Positions 14,675 to 21,303 are shown, counted from the stretch's first letter. The stretch is DNA of 64,000 nucleotides from Arthrobacter alpinus (GCF_900105965.1 NZ_FNTV01000001.1:2914001-2978000); one strand, 5' to 3'. The notes: generated by a model from the letters alone, not told the origin. Program-made: numbers and translations.

Positions 14675-14916
14675 TTGATCACCTCGGGCATCAATTGGTG
14701 CGGGGTGTCTCGTGGCTCAATACCGGCAGCAAGACACGCCGGGCAGATGTCGCCGAACGTTTTGCCAATGAACCAGCCCGCCGCAACGAACTGATCCAAC
14801 GGCGGCTGCTGAACACTCGGCTCAGACTTAGTAGCGCACCCCGTCTCGTCACACCGCATCACCCATCGCTTATCCAGCGGGAACGGTGAGCGGTCATCCA
14901 CCCATTCGCGGCTCAC
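14671..14916 (-). CDS. zinc-binding phage protein, 81 aa
   Basis: ATG 14916. Cys pairs MRCDETGCATK and DICPACLAAG form a probable zinc site, with W/F residues between. Flanked by 4-base overlaps. No family recognised. Confidence 0.6.
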   Translation of the reverse strand: MSREWVDDRSPFPLDKRWVMRCDETGCATKSEPSVQQPPLDQFVAAGWFIGKTFGDICPACLAAGIEPRDTPHQLMPEVIK

Positions 14917-15224
14917 TTGGAGGCTCCTACGATGGCGACGGCTCGGTTTCGCAGATCCTTGATTGTTGTGATTGCCTGATCGAACTGAGGACCGGACATT
15001 GGGCGTTCGCGGTTCTCAAGCGCCGTTAGCATGTCCTCGGCAAAAGCAATAAGCGCTTCGGCCTTTGCTTGGGCGGTGATGATCGGCAGTGCGGCCACCA
15101 AGGTGGCCTCAGCACATTTGAGCCACGTAGCTTGGTAGCCGTCTGCTAGGTCGCGCCACTCCCAGTGGTTGAACTCGGCCATCGACCGCGCTGCTGCTGC
15201 GATTGCTTCTGCGGGGATTGTCAT
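14913..15224 (-). CDS. helical phage protein, 103 aa (paralogue of 4671-5015)
   Basis: Start ATG 15224 (ATGA overlap); ten residues further upstream belong to a shadow. Plan: PAEAIAAAARSMAEF, a Trp-rich loop, AATLV-type helix, AALPIITAQAKAEALIAF, then a helix with NRERPMSGPQF. The same order of motifs occurs in the protein at 4671-5015, suggesting duplication within the phage lineage. Unknown function. Confidence 0.6.
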   Translation of the reverse strand: MTIPAEAIAAAARSMAEFNHWEWRDLADGYQATWLKCAEATLVAALPIITAQAKAEALIAFAEDMLTALENRERPMSGPQFDQAITTIKDLRNRAVAIVGASK

Positions 15225-15496
15225 GGGGTTACTCCTTCTTCGACGCCGCGCCATGAGCAGATAGCTGAGCCTGCGCGGGATGGGACGGTTGAACGTTTGT
15301 GGTGCACGTACTTGATGTAGCCGCGTCGTGCTGCGGTGGAGAATGCGGGGCCGACCATGTTCCCGTGCGGTGGTGGGCGGAAGTCTCGGCGGAGATCATC
15401 GGCGCTGAATAATCCGGGCTTCTTAGCGCGGCCCTCGATCCATTCCAGAGCGTCATCCAACCAACCGACATCCTCAAGAGCTGCGGGCCTAGCCAC
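15221..15496 (-). CDS. winged-helix-like phage protein, 91 aa
   Basis: ATG 15496, overlapping the previous gene by 8 bases. LEDVGWLDDALEWIEGRA, then LFSADDLRRDF and STAARRGYIKYV, fits a small winged helix with a basic wing. A DNA-binding role is inferred from fold appearance only. Confidence 0.55.
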   Translation of the reverse strand: MARPAALEDVGWLDDALEWIEGRAKKPGLFSADDLRRDFRPPPHGNMVGPAFSTAARRGYIKYVHHKRSTVPSRAGSAICSWRGVEEGVTP

Positions 15497-16019
15497 GAGT
15501 GAGCTCCGTAATCAACATGTCAATGGCCGCTTGCGTTTCGCTCGTGTGTTGGTTGTAACTGCCGTCTCGCCAGTCATTCCATCCAGCGTTCTTAGCGACT
15601 TCCCTAGCCATTTCGTCCTGTCGGCTGCGGAGACGTTCAGAGGCTTCCTTCTCGGCGGCTGCGGATTCCTTTTCTCGGGCATCCAAGAGCTCGACGGCAG
15701 ATAGGTATTGAAGTGCAATGAGTCGAAGTGTTGCCGTCTTAGCGGAATCGATGTGCGCGAGGTAATTGTTATCCGCTTTCATCCAGCCAGCCTCGTTCAC
15801 CACCACCTTGGGCAGGTCGGCGCGGTCGATGGTGATCACGTCCGCGGTTGCCAGTTCAACCTCGTCACGGGTAACAAAGTCCTGATTGTCGTTACCGCAG
15901 TCAATGACCAGCCCGGATTCGTCCGCGCTGACTACTTTTACAATGTCTCCGTGGCTGTAGTGCGTGGCGTTTCTGGGGGCAACAATCCGTACTCGGTCAC
16001 CTTTATTGAAGTCGTTCAT
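15489..16019 (-). CDS. phage protein with N-terminal SH3-like and C-terminal coiled-coil parts, 176 aa
   Basis: Start ATG 16019 with AAAGGA upstream. The longer frame crosses a hairpin and is not used. Residues 3-55 (NKGDRVRIVAP, then HGDIVKVVSAD) look like an SH3/KOW barrel. Residues 105-150 are a Glu/Ala/Arg coiled coil (DAREKESAAAEKEASERL). Function unknown. Confidence 0.6.
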   Translation of the reverse strand: MNDFNKGDRVRIVAPRNATHYSHGDIVKVVSADESGLVIDCGNDNQDFVTRDEVELATADVITIDRADLPKVVVNEAGWMKADNNYLAHIDSAKTATLRLIALQYLSAVELLDAREKESAAAEKEASERLRSRQDEMAREVAKNAGWNDWRDGSYNQHTSETQAAIDMLITELTRG

Positions 16020-16043
16020 GAGATAATTTCCTTTGAGTAGGTA

Positions 16044-16080
16044 TAACGAAAGCCCGTCACCGTGCATGGTGGCGGGCTTG
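16044..16080 (-). terminator. hairpin with T-tract between early genes
   Basis: On the minus strand AGCCCG-C-CACC pairs with GGTG-A-CGGGCT, followed by TTCGTT. Lies between the 62-aa gene (stop 16096) and the 176-aa gene (start 16019). Possible attenuator early in the leftward transcript. Confidence 0.5.
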
Positions 16081-16095
16081 CTTATTTGGGTGGGG

Positions 16096-16284
16096 TTACA
16101 GGCTGGCGTAGTGCTTGCGTGCGGCGTCACGTACCAACAAACGCATAGCCTCAGCGCGCTCAGCCTTGGCTTCCTCTAGTCGGATTGATGCTCGAGCGAC
16201 CGGTTCAGCTTGGTTGCGAGTGACGTTTTGTTCCCGCATGATGCGACGAATAGCTGCTTCAAGTTCAGCCTCGGCGGAATTCAT
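16096..16284 (-). CDS. small charged helical protein, 62 aa
   Basis: ATG 16284 with AAGGAG 7 bases upstream. Almost entirely helical and charged (AEAELEAAIRRIMREQNV, then EEAKAERAEAMRLL). Could dimerise as a coiled coil. Unknown. Confidence 0.6.
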   Translation of the reverse strand: MNSAEAELEAAIRRIMREQNVTRNQAEPVARASIRLEEAKAERAEAMRLLVRDAARKHYASL

Positions 16285-16293
16285 TGGCGCTCC

Positions 16294-16368
16294 TTATTTC
16301 TTGGTCATTCGGTCGATCCAGTCACGAGCGCAGAACTTGCACGCATGGTCAACGTGGTTGCAGGTCAT
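16294..16368 (-). CDS. 24-aa zinc-knuckle micro-ORF
   Basis: ATG 16368 overlaps the previous stop (ATGA). Translation MTCNHVDHACKFC then ARDWIDRMTKK: C-x-x-x-x-x-x-C-x-x-C with two His, a minimal zinc knuckle. TAAGGAG at its end forms the ribosome site of the 62-aa gene. Confidence 0.5.
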   Translation of the reverse strand: MTCNHVDHACKFCARDWIDRMTKK

Positions 16369-16460
16369 AGCCCGTCCAATCGGTCCAGTCGCGAATACTG
16401 CGGGTCAGGGTCAGCGGCGATGATGTGACGGGCAAACCACGACGCGATAAGGGCGATCAT
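16365..16460 (-). CDS. 31-aa micro-ORF
   Basis: ATG 16460 overlaps the stop of the 74-aa gene (ATGA), and its own stop overlaps the next ATG. Begins MIALIASWFARHIIAAD and ends in a polar tail. May be membrane-associated at the N-terminus. Coupling on both sides is the main evidence. Confidence 0.5.
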   Translation of the reverse strand: MIALIASWFARHIIAADPDPQYSRLDRLDGL

Positions 16461-16681
16461 GCTGTGACTCCTGTCATGACGTTCTTGATTGCCTTATTGG
16501 CGGTGGGGTCTGAGTGACCTATGAAGCGGTACAAGCCCATGGGGTCAAGGGCCATTAGGTGGTTGTAGTTGCGATCGAAGAAGGACTTCGACTTATGCGG
16601 GTGGGATTCGTGCAGGAACGTGACGGCATTCTTCTTGTCCATGCCGTGAACGTCAGCCTGCAATTGGGCATAGTTCAACAA
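16457..16681 (-). CDS. small phage protein, 74 aa
   Basis: ATG 16681 with AGGGAG-like sequence upstream. Polar, His/Asn-rich helical protein (DKKNAVTFLHESHPHKS, then FFDRNYNHLMAL). No family recognised. Third gene of the leftward transcript. Confidence 0.6.
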   Translation of the reverse strand: MLNYAQLQADVHGMDKKNAVTFLHESHPHKSKSFFDRNYNHLMALDPMGLYRFIGHSDPTANKAIKNVMTGVTA

Positions 16682-16733
16682 GGGAGAACCTCCGACTAAA
16701 AAGCCAGTAGGGGAAAGGTGGGGGTTGCCTTGA

Positions 16734-16973
16734 TTAGGCGAAGTGGTCGATCTCGCCAGTGGCGGTGACCTTGTTTTCGTTCTGGGTAACTACGAATTCT
16801 TGCAGTTGCTCAAGCTGCTCGCGGGTGAATACGATCTTCCCGCGGCTGATCTTGCTGTAGATGCCGGACTCTTTGGCGAATCGGCGGATCTCATGCTTGC
16901 TTACGAAGGGACGGTTCTGCTCGTCGTACCCAAAGGCCTCAACGGCTTGCTCTGGGGTTTGGTAAACGTTCAC
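16734..16973 (-). CDS. Xis-like winged-helix DNA-binding protein, 79 aa
   Basis: ATG 16973, ATGA overlap with the Cro-like gene. VSKHEIRRFAKESGIYSK, then ISRGKIVFTREQLEQLQEF, is the helix-strand-helix pattern of small MerR/Xis-type winged helices, with the wing carrying GK. Second gene of the early transcript and close to the attachment site, so excisionase or directionality factor is the best guess. A plain early regulator is the alternative. Confidence 0.55.
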   Translation of the reverse strand: MNVYQTPEQAVEAFGYDEQNRPFVSKHEIRRFAKESGIYSKISRGKIVFTREQLEQLQEFVVTQNENKVTATGEIDHFA

Positions 16974-17218
16974 TCAGCGGTGCTTTCCACGCTGGGTTTT
17001 GCAACTGGGAAAAGACTCTCAACCGGCAGACGCAGCGCGTCTGCCATGCGAAGGAGGTCACGGTAGGTGAAGCTGTACGGGTTCATCAGGCGGCTATTGA
17101 ACGTCTCTCGGCTGATGCCGATTGCGTTGTAGATGAAGGTCTTGGAGACTCCGCTGTTGGCGACGAGGCTTCGGATGTGGGCCGACATATTCTGTTCGGC
17201 GTTCTGGGTGGTGATCAT
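16970..17218 (-). CDS. Cro-like XRE-family regulator, first leftward gene, 82 aa
   Basis: ATG 17218. HTH at residues 14-60: LVANSGVSKTFIYNAIGIS as helices 1-2, RETFNSRLMNPYSF as recognition helix, then LLRMADALRLPVESLF. The -10 box lies 6-7 bases before the ATG and no ribosome site is present, so the mRNA is probably leaderless. An internal ATG at residue 11 is the alternative start. Divergent from the repressor gene and sharing operators with it, as expected for a lytic-switch Cro. Confidence 0.75.
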   Translation of the reverse strand: MITTQNAEQNMSAHIRSLVANSGVSKTFIYNAIGISRETFNSRLMNPYSFTYRDLLRMADALRLPVESLFPVAKPSVESTAE

Positions 17219-17224
17219 GGTTCG

Positions 17225-17254
17225 ACTCTAAGTCGTAAATCCATCACATGTCAA
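17225..17254 (-). promoter_or_regulatory. leftward early promoter
   Basis: On the minus strand: -35 TTGACA (consensus), 18-bp spacer, -10 TAGAGT. The predicted start is at about 17218, that is at the Cro-like ATG. The half-operator CATCACATG (17242-17250) overlaps the -35 box. Confidence 0.65.
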
Positions 17255-17270
17255 CACCCAATGTCGTAAA
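17232..17270. promoter_or_regulatory. operator repeats GTCGTAAA-type in the switch
   Basis: GTCGTAAAT-C-CATCACA at 17232-17248 recurs with one change at 17806-17822, and GTCGTAAA again at 17263-17270. Probable recognition elements for the repressor and/or Cro. Confidence 0.5.
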
Positions 17271-17297
17271 ACTTTCGCACGAAGTCGGGTTTTGCAC

Positions 17298-17327
17298 TTG
17301 ATTTGTCGATCCTCCATCACATATAGT
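17298..17327 (+). promoter_or_regulatory. repressor promoter (leaderless)
   Basis: -35 TTGATT, 18-bp spacer, -10 TATAGT. The start falls at about 17334-17335, the repressor ATG itself, which explains the absence of a ribosome site. Confidence 0.6.
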
Positions 17328-17331
17328 GATG
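17315..17331. promoter_or_regulatory. switch operator palindrome
   Basis: CATCAC-ATATA-GTGATG, a perfect 6-bp inverted repeat covering the repressor -10 box. Suggests autoregulation by the repressor or shut-off by Cro. Confidence 0.65.
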
Positions 17332-17334
17332 TTC

Positions 17335-17577
17335 ATGAGCGATCTAGAAGATAAGAAAATCCTTGCACTCGGCAAGGCCATCAAGATGGAGATGGTCGGC
17401 CAAGACCTTACACAAAAGGTCCTGGCCGACAAGATAGGCATCCACCGCGAAACACTATCCCGATACCTGAGTGGGGCGGCTGGCTATAACATGCCAATCG
17501 GAATCCTGTTTCAGATATCAAACACCCTCGGAGTCAGCGTCCAAGATCTTGTCGAACGAGCTGAAGCTCGTCTATAA
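17335..17577 (+). CDS. XRE-family immunity repressor (short), 80 aa
   Basis: Start ATG 17335 (MSDLEDKK) is preferred over the in-frame GTG 17326 and ATG 17329, because the promoter predicts a transcript beginning there. HTH: KVLADKIGIHRETLSRYLSG, then ILFQISNTLGVSVQDLVE. It lacks the C-terminal oligomerisation/cleavage domain of lambda CI, so induction must work differently from RecA-stimulated self-cleavage. A strong terminator follows. The only phage gene on the plus strand near the attachment site. Confidence 0.75.
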   Translation: MSDLEDKKILALGKAIKMEMVGQDLTQKVLADKIGIHRETLSRYLSGAAGYNMPIGILFQISNTLGVSVQDLVERAEARL

Positions 17578-17601
17578 GATCCTTGGTAGGAACGCCTTGG
17601 A

Positions 17602-17640
17602 GGTGCGCGGCCCTAAAAAGGTCGCGCACCGTTTTGATTT
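17602..17640 (+). terminator. intrinsic terminator of the repressor gene
   Basis: GGTGCGCGGCC (17602-17612) pairs with GGTCGCGCACC (17620-17630), one wobble, loop CTAAAAA, then GTTTTGATTT. About 25 bases after the repressor stop. Confidence 0.85.
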
Positions 17641-17899
17641 CTTCACTCGGCACCATCCAATCACCCCCGTTCTACTAGAACATAACTTCGAACTAGTGCA
17701 TGACCCTTATCGTACTTCAAGGGTCCGACAAAGAACATGTGTGACGTGAGATCGACATGATGTCGGCTAGTGATTTGTTGATTAAATCAACAACACCGTG
17801 GCGGGGTCGTAAATGCATCACACTGGGTTGATAGTGATAACTGCGCGGTCATGGGCAAGTCGTAGCGATCTGGACATATACCAGACGGCTAGGTGAGTT
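17641..17899. other. non-coding attP-side arm with palindromes
   Basis: About 260 bases with no gene. Contains GTTCTA-C-TAGAAC (17669-17681), TTGTTGAT-TAA-ATCAACAA (17775-17793) and the switch-type repeat GTCGTAAAT-G-CATCACA (17806-17822). These are candidate integrase/Xis arm sites or repressor sites; none can be assigned by sequence alone. Confidence 0.45.
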
Positions 17900-17922
17900 T
17901 TCAAATCCCACCGTCACCGCCA
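17900..17922 (+). other. attR: 3' end of the target tRNA gene (probably tRNA-Ser)
   Basis: TTCAAAT then CCCACCGTCACCGCCA is a tRNA 3' end: T-loop, T-stem 3' side, acceptor CGTCACC, discriminator G and encoded CCA. The preceding sequence lacks the expected T-stem 5' half GTGGG (it reads GTGAGTT), so only the 3' part is present, as at the distal attachment site of a tRNA-integrated element. The acceptor fits actinobacterial tRNA-Ser starting GGTGACG; the identity is inferred. The intact tRNA should lie at attL, left of the window. Confidence 0.75.
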
Positions 17923-17927
17923 ATGAA

Positions 17928-17960
17928 AGCCCCGTGGATCCTTGGATCTACGGGGCTTTT
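17928..17960 (+). terminator. host tRNA terminator, separated from its tRNA by the prophage
   Basis: AGCCCCGTGGATC and GATCTACGGGGCT form a stem with loop CTTG and are followed by TTTTCTC. It starts 6 bases after the CCA of attR, so it is the original terminator of the target tRNA gene. Confidence 0.8.
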
Positions 17961-18205
17961 CTCTTTCCTGGAGCACCCGCGATGGCCGCTACGTCGCGAG
18001 AGCGGGGTGAACTCGCCAACCGCCCCACAACATACACCGTCTTCGCGGGTTGGCCCCGTCTTCAGGGATTCAGTCCGTGGCGCGAGCGGTTTTGCCCCTG
18101 TTTCGGCGCCTTGGTCCCAACCGTCATCATCCGGACAGCCTCATACACAGACAACACTCGGGAATCATCCAGCCAACTACGTGGCGCATAACAGAGAATA
18201 AAGTC
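17961..18205. other. intergenic leader of the response-regulator gene
   Basis: 245 bases. An upstream extension of the regulator frame exists, but its residues are not receiver-like. No convincing sigma-70 promoter or operator recognised. Confidence 0.3.
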
Positions 18206-18943
18206 ATGGCATCTTCCACTCCCGCATCAGCCTTGCCCAAGCTCACCAGGGCTGACGGTCAACCCATCCGCGCCTTGGTGGTTGATGACGAACCCGAGCT
18301 CGCGGACCTCATGCGCCGCGGTCTGGAAATCACCGGTTGGGAAGTTGCCACGGCCCATGACGGTTTTGAGGCGCTGAAGATTGCCCGCGAGTTCATCCCC
18401 GATGTGCTGGTCCTGGACGTCATGATGCCGGGCATGGACGGTGTGGAATTGTTGCATAAAATCCGCAACATCTACCCAGAGGTTCCTGCCCTATTCCTCA
18501 CCGCCAAGGACGGCGTCTCGGACAAGGTCACGGGGTTGCAAGCCGGCGGGGATGATTACGTCAGTAAGCCGTTCAGCATGAAAGAAGTCCTACTCCGCCT
18601 GCACCGGATCGTCCAACGTTCCGGCATTACTGCCCCGCAATTTGCGCTGTTGACGGTAGGCGATCTGACTCTCAACAAGGACACCAAGGCCGTGCAACGC
18701 GCTGGCGTGGACATTGCCCTGACCTCCACCGAGTTTGAGCTCTTGAAATTCCTGATGGAAAACCCGCGCCACGTGGTGAGTAAATCACGCATCCTGGACC
18801 GCGTCTGGAACTACGATTTCGGCGGTCAAAGCAACATCGTGGAGCTTTACATCTCCTACCTCCGGAAGAAGATCGACGCCGATCGGGAACCCATGATCCA
18901 CACCGTCCGCGGCTCCGGCTACGTGATTAAGCCATGTCCCTGA
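18206..18943 (+). CDS. OmpR/PhoB-family response regulator, 245 aa
   Basis: Start ATG 18206; the open frame extends upstream but lacks homology. After 20 variable residues the receiver domain begins (IRALVVDDEPELADLM with the acidic pair, VLVLDVMMPGMDG with the phospho-acceptor Asp, FLTAKDG, then the Lys in DDYVSKPFSM). The C-terminal winged helix (LTSTEFELLKFLMEN, NIVELYISYLRKKID, then VRGSGYVI) binds DNA. Overlaps the kinase gene by 10 bases, so they form one operon. Overall MprA/TrcR-like; regulon unknown, and the downstream ycnI pair is a possible target. Confidence 0.9.
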   Translation: MASSTPASALPKLTRADGQPIRALVVDDEPELADLMRRGLEITGWEVATAHDGFEALKIAREFIPDVLVLDVMMPGMDGVELLHKIRNIYPEVPALFLTAKDGVSDKVTGLQAGGDDYVSKPFSMKEVLLRLHRIVQRSGITAPQFALLTVGDLTLNKDTKAVQRAGVDIALTSTEFELLKFLMENPRHVVSKSRILDRVWNYDFGGQSNIVELYISYLRKKIDADREPMIHTVRGSGYVIKPCP

Positions 18944-20442
18944 GCAGCACAACGCGCCAGCTCCTGCACCCGGGCAACTGGCATCTGAGCACCCGTCTGG
19001 TGGTCGTCATGTTGGCGCTCTTGACAGTCATCTGCGCGTTGGTGGGCATGGTGGCCTACACAACCTTGAGCGTTACGGCCAATAGCCAACTCGATACCGC
19101 CGTCCAGCAGGCCTCCGTTCGCACCGCCGCGTACTACACCGGATCCCCCACCCAGCGCGATCCCCTCGACGCCCGTGCCACCAGCGCAGGCCAGTTGAGT
19201 GCGGTTCTCAGTGATGACGTGGTCCATTACGCGGGAATCCTTGCCGCCGACGGAACCCGTCAACAGCTGACCATCACCGACGCCACCGTTCTGGCAGCCT
19301 TGCCCACCGATGGGACGTTCACCGACAAGACACTGACCCTGGGCGATTACCGTTTGCAGGCTCAGGCCGTCCCCAACGGTGGCATCCTGATCACCGGTCT
19401 GCCCCGCGCCGCCACTGAGCAGACGTTGTCCACCCTGGTTCTCTCCATCGTGCTGGTCTCGCTAGCCGGGCTCATGGCGCTTGGCTGGGCTGGCACCGTC
19501 ATCATCCGCCGCAGCCTGCGCCCCCTGGGTCAGCTCTCGGACACGGCCACCCAAGTTTCCACGCTAAGGCTCGACGCCGGAGAGGTCGCCTTGAGTGCGC
19601 GGGTCCCGGACGCCGCGGCCCGGCCGGGCACCGAGGTGGGCAATGTGGGCAACGCGTTCAACGCCATGCTGGACAATGTGTCCCACGCACTGCAAGCGAG
19701 GCAACACAGCGAGACCAAGCTGCGGCGTTTTGTGGCCGATGCCAGCCACGAATTGCGCACTCCACTAACGGCCATCCGCGGCTATGCCGAGCTGCTGTCC
19801 ATGACCGAACCCCTCAGTGACGACGGACAAACCGCCTTGAGCCGCGTCCAAGACCAATCGGTCCGCATGAGCAGGCTCGTCGAAGACCTGTTGACGCTGG
19901 CCCGGCTGGATGAAGCGAAGCAAACCGTCACCGATGGCGCAACCGGCACCGCCACGACTGGAAATACAGCCTTGGCCCTGTCGAAGAGTGTGAATGTGAG
20001 TCCGCTCGTCATGGAGGCCGTGAGCGACCTCCAGGTAGCCGCCCCCGATCACCAGTGGACCTTCGCTGTCCCGGATGAACCGGTTGAAGTGTGCGCTGAT
20101 GACAGCGCCCTGCGCCAGATCCTCTTGAATCTTCTGTCCAACGCAGCCAAGCACACACCCGCCGGAACAGCGGTCCACGCGTCCCTGGCTCAGGCGCCCG
20201 GTGGTTGGTGCCTGCTGGAAGTAACTGACAACGGCCCAGGGATCGATCCCGATTTCCAAAAGATCGTCTTTGACAGATTCTCCCGCGCCGATCAGGCCCG
20301 CACGGGAACCACAGGGAGCACCGGCCTCGGCCTGAGCATTGTTCAGGGACTTCTCCAAGCCAATGGCGGATCCGTCAGCGTGACCAGCGCCCCGGGAAAA
20401 ACCACCTTCACCGTCCGGCTGCCGAGCACACCAGCCCACTAG
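18934..20442 (+). CDS. sensor histidine kinase, 502 aa
   Basis: ATG 18934. TM1 at about residues 22-48, extracytoplasmic sensor of roughly 115 residues, TM2 at about 168-190, HAMP (SLRPLGQLSDTATQVS), HisKA H-box DASHELRTPLTAIRGYAEL, N-box LLNLLSNAAKHTPAG, G1 TDNGPGID and G2 GSTGLGLSIVQG. A full-length class I kinase acting on the preceding regulator. The sensor has no metal-rich motif, so the signal cannot be named. Confidence 0.92.
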   Translation: MSLSSTTRQLLHPGNWHLSTRLVVVMLALLTVICALVGMVAYTTLSVTANSQLDTAVQQASVRTAAYYTGSPTQRDPLDARATSAGQLSAVLSDDVVHYAGILAADGTRQQLTITDATVLAALPTDGTFTDKTLTLGDYRLQAQAVPNGGILITGLPRAATEQTLSTLVLSIVLVSLAGLMALGWAGTVIIRRSLRPLGQLSDTATQVSTLRLDAGEVALSARVPDAAARPGTEVGNVGNAFNAMLDNVSHALQARQHSETKLRRFVADASHELRTPLTAIRGYAELLSMTEPLSDDGQTALSRVQDQSVRMSRLVEDLLTLARLDEAKQTVTDGATGTATTGNTALALSKSVNVSPLVMEAVSDLQVAAPDHQWTFAVPDEPVEVCADDSALRQILLNLLSNAAKHTPAGTAVHASLAQAPGGWCLLEVTDNGPGIDPDFQKIVFDRFSRADQARTGTTGSTGLGLSIVQGLLQANGGSVSVTSAPGKTTFTVRLPSTPAH

Positions 20443-20566
20443 GCACGGCCGGTGCCCGGCTCCCTGACAGACCTGTCCAATCCGCAAGGCCCTCCGCCCC
20501 GAATGCCAGACAGAGGAATTCCCCGATAAGATGGGAAAGTTGGCTGGACGGCGGAAGGGAGCAGAA

Positions 20567-21229
20567 GTGGACCACGCGCCCTTTAAATTGCTCCGAACCA
20601 CCCTGGTGGGCTCTACCATCCTCGGCCTTGCGGCCGGTGCGCACCTCCTGGCCGGCGGCACGCTCCCGGCCTGGCCCGTCATGGCCGCCATCGTGGCTTT
20701 ACACATCATGTTCTCAACGATTGTCACAAAGTTCCGCCTGACACTTCCCACCATGTTGGGTCTCCTGGCTGGCAGCCAGGTAGTGCTGCACAAGGGCTTT
20801 GACGTCCTGTCCCACAGCGCGCATTTGATGCCGGGCGCTGTAACAAATAGCGGCTCCGCCCAAACTCTGGGCCACCACACCCTTTCCCCGGAAGCACATG
20901 CCTCGGCCATGCTGACCCAGGCCACTTCCACGGGCGCCAGCGGCCTTGAAACCATCGGCCATGCCAGCGCGATGTCCGGTTGGATGTTGGCAGCCCACAT
21001 CGTGGCAACTTTGGCCGCGGCCGGTCTGCTGGCCTACGGCGAAAATGCGCTTTGGTCCTTGGCACGCTGGTTGCGACCGCTATACCGGCGCGCCGCCGTG
21101 GTACTCCTCCAGCCAGCACCAAGTGCCCCTGCCGGCGTCATTCCGCGTCCGCTCCCCAGGCTTCCATGGCGCAACATTCGCCCGGATACACGTCGCGGGC
21201 CGCCGGTACGGACGGCAATTTTCGCTTAA
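20567..21229 (+). CDS. membrane protein, probably copper-associated, 220 aa
   Basis: GTG 20567 is preferred (GGAAGGGAG 5 bases upstream) over ATG 20531. Four to five predicted transmembrane helices (TLVGSTILGLAAGAHLLAGG, LPAWPVMAAIVALHIMFS, LPTMLGLLAGSQVVLH, GWMLAAHIVATLAAAGLLAYG) and a His/Met-containing loop (HSAHLMPG, then HHTLSPEAHASAM). It is directly followed by ycnI, a pairing known in actinobacteria where the unit is linked to copper. The His/Met loop is suggestive, but metal binding is inferred. Confidence 0.65.
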   Translation: MDHAPFKLLRTTLVGSTILGLAAGAHLLAGGTLPAWPVMAAIVALHIMFSTIVTKFRLTLPTMLGLLAGSQVVLHKGFDVLSHSAHLMPGAVTNSGSAQTLGHHTLSPEAHASAMLTQATSTGASGLETIGHASAMSGWMLAAHIVATLAAAGLLAYGENALWSLARWLRPLYRRAAVVLLQPAPSAPAGVIPRPLPRLPWRNIRPDTRRGPPVRTAIFA

Positions 21230-21255
21230 CACCCCTCGAACTCGTCGCGGGGTGT
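21229..21255. repeat. 7-bp hairpin between the membrane gene and ycnI
   Basis: ACACCCC (21229-21235) pairs with GGGGTGT (21249-21255), with no T-tract. May partly terminate or stabilise the upstream mRNA. Confidence 0.4.
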
Positions 21256-21303
21256 CCATTCCCCGTACCTTGCGCGTAATCCGCGTTCGAAAGGCTTTAT
21301 CCC

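Larger units (their letters stand above)
1..17922 (-). mobile_element. prophage, right-hand portion (early/replication region)
   Basis: More than 40 short, tightly packed genes, nearly all on the minus strand and joined by 4-base or 1-base start/stop overlaps, with recognisable phage functions: Cro and repressor, YqaJ exonuclease, SSB, DnaB-like helicase, RusA, NrdH, HNH enzymes. The right border is set by a tRNA 3'-end attachment site at 17900-17922, followed by the host tRNA terminator. The left border is outside the window, where the packaging and structural genes, the integrase and attL with the intact tRNA are expected. Whether it can still be induced cannot be judged from this half. Confidence 0.93.

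Noticed and set aside
17669..17681. LexA/SOS box GTTCTACTAGAAC
   Set aside because: The palindrome is perfect but the arms and spacing do not match the actinobacterial GAAC-N4-GTTC site, and it lies after the repressor terminator.
17833..17922. Possible complete tRNA ending at attR (stem TCTGG-ACATATA-CCAGA in the anticodon position)
   Set aside because: Acceptor pairs only 5 of 7, the T-stem has a mismatch with a 9-base loop, the anticodon loop lacks U33 and the D-loop is 15 bases. Taken as chance pairing next to a tRNA 3' end.
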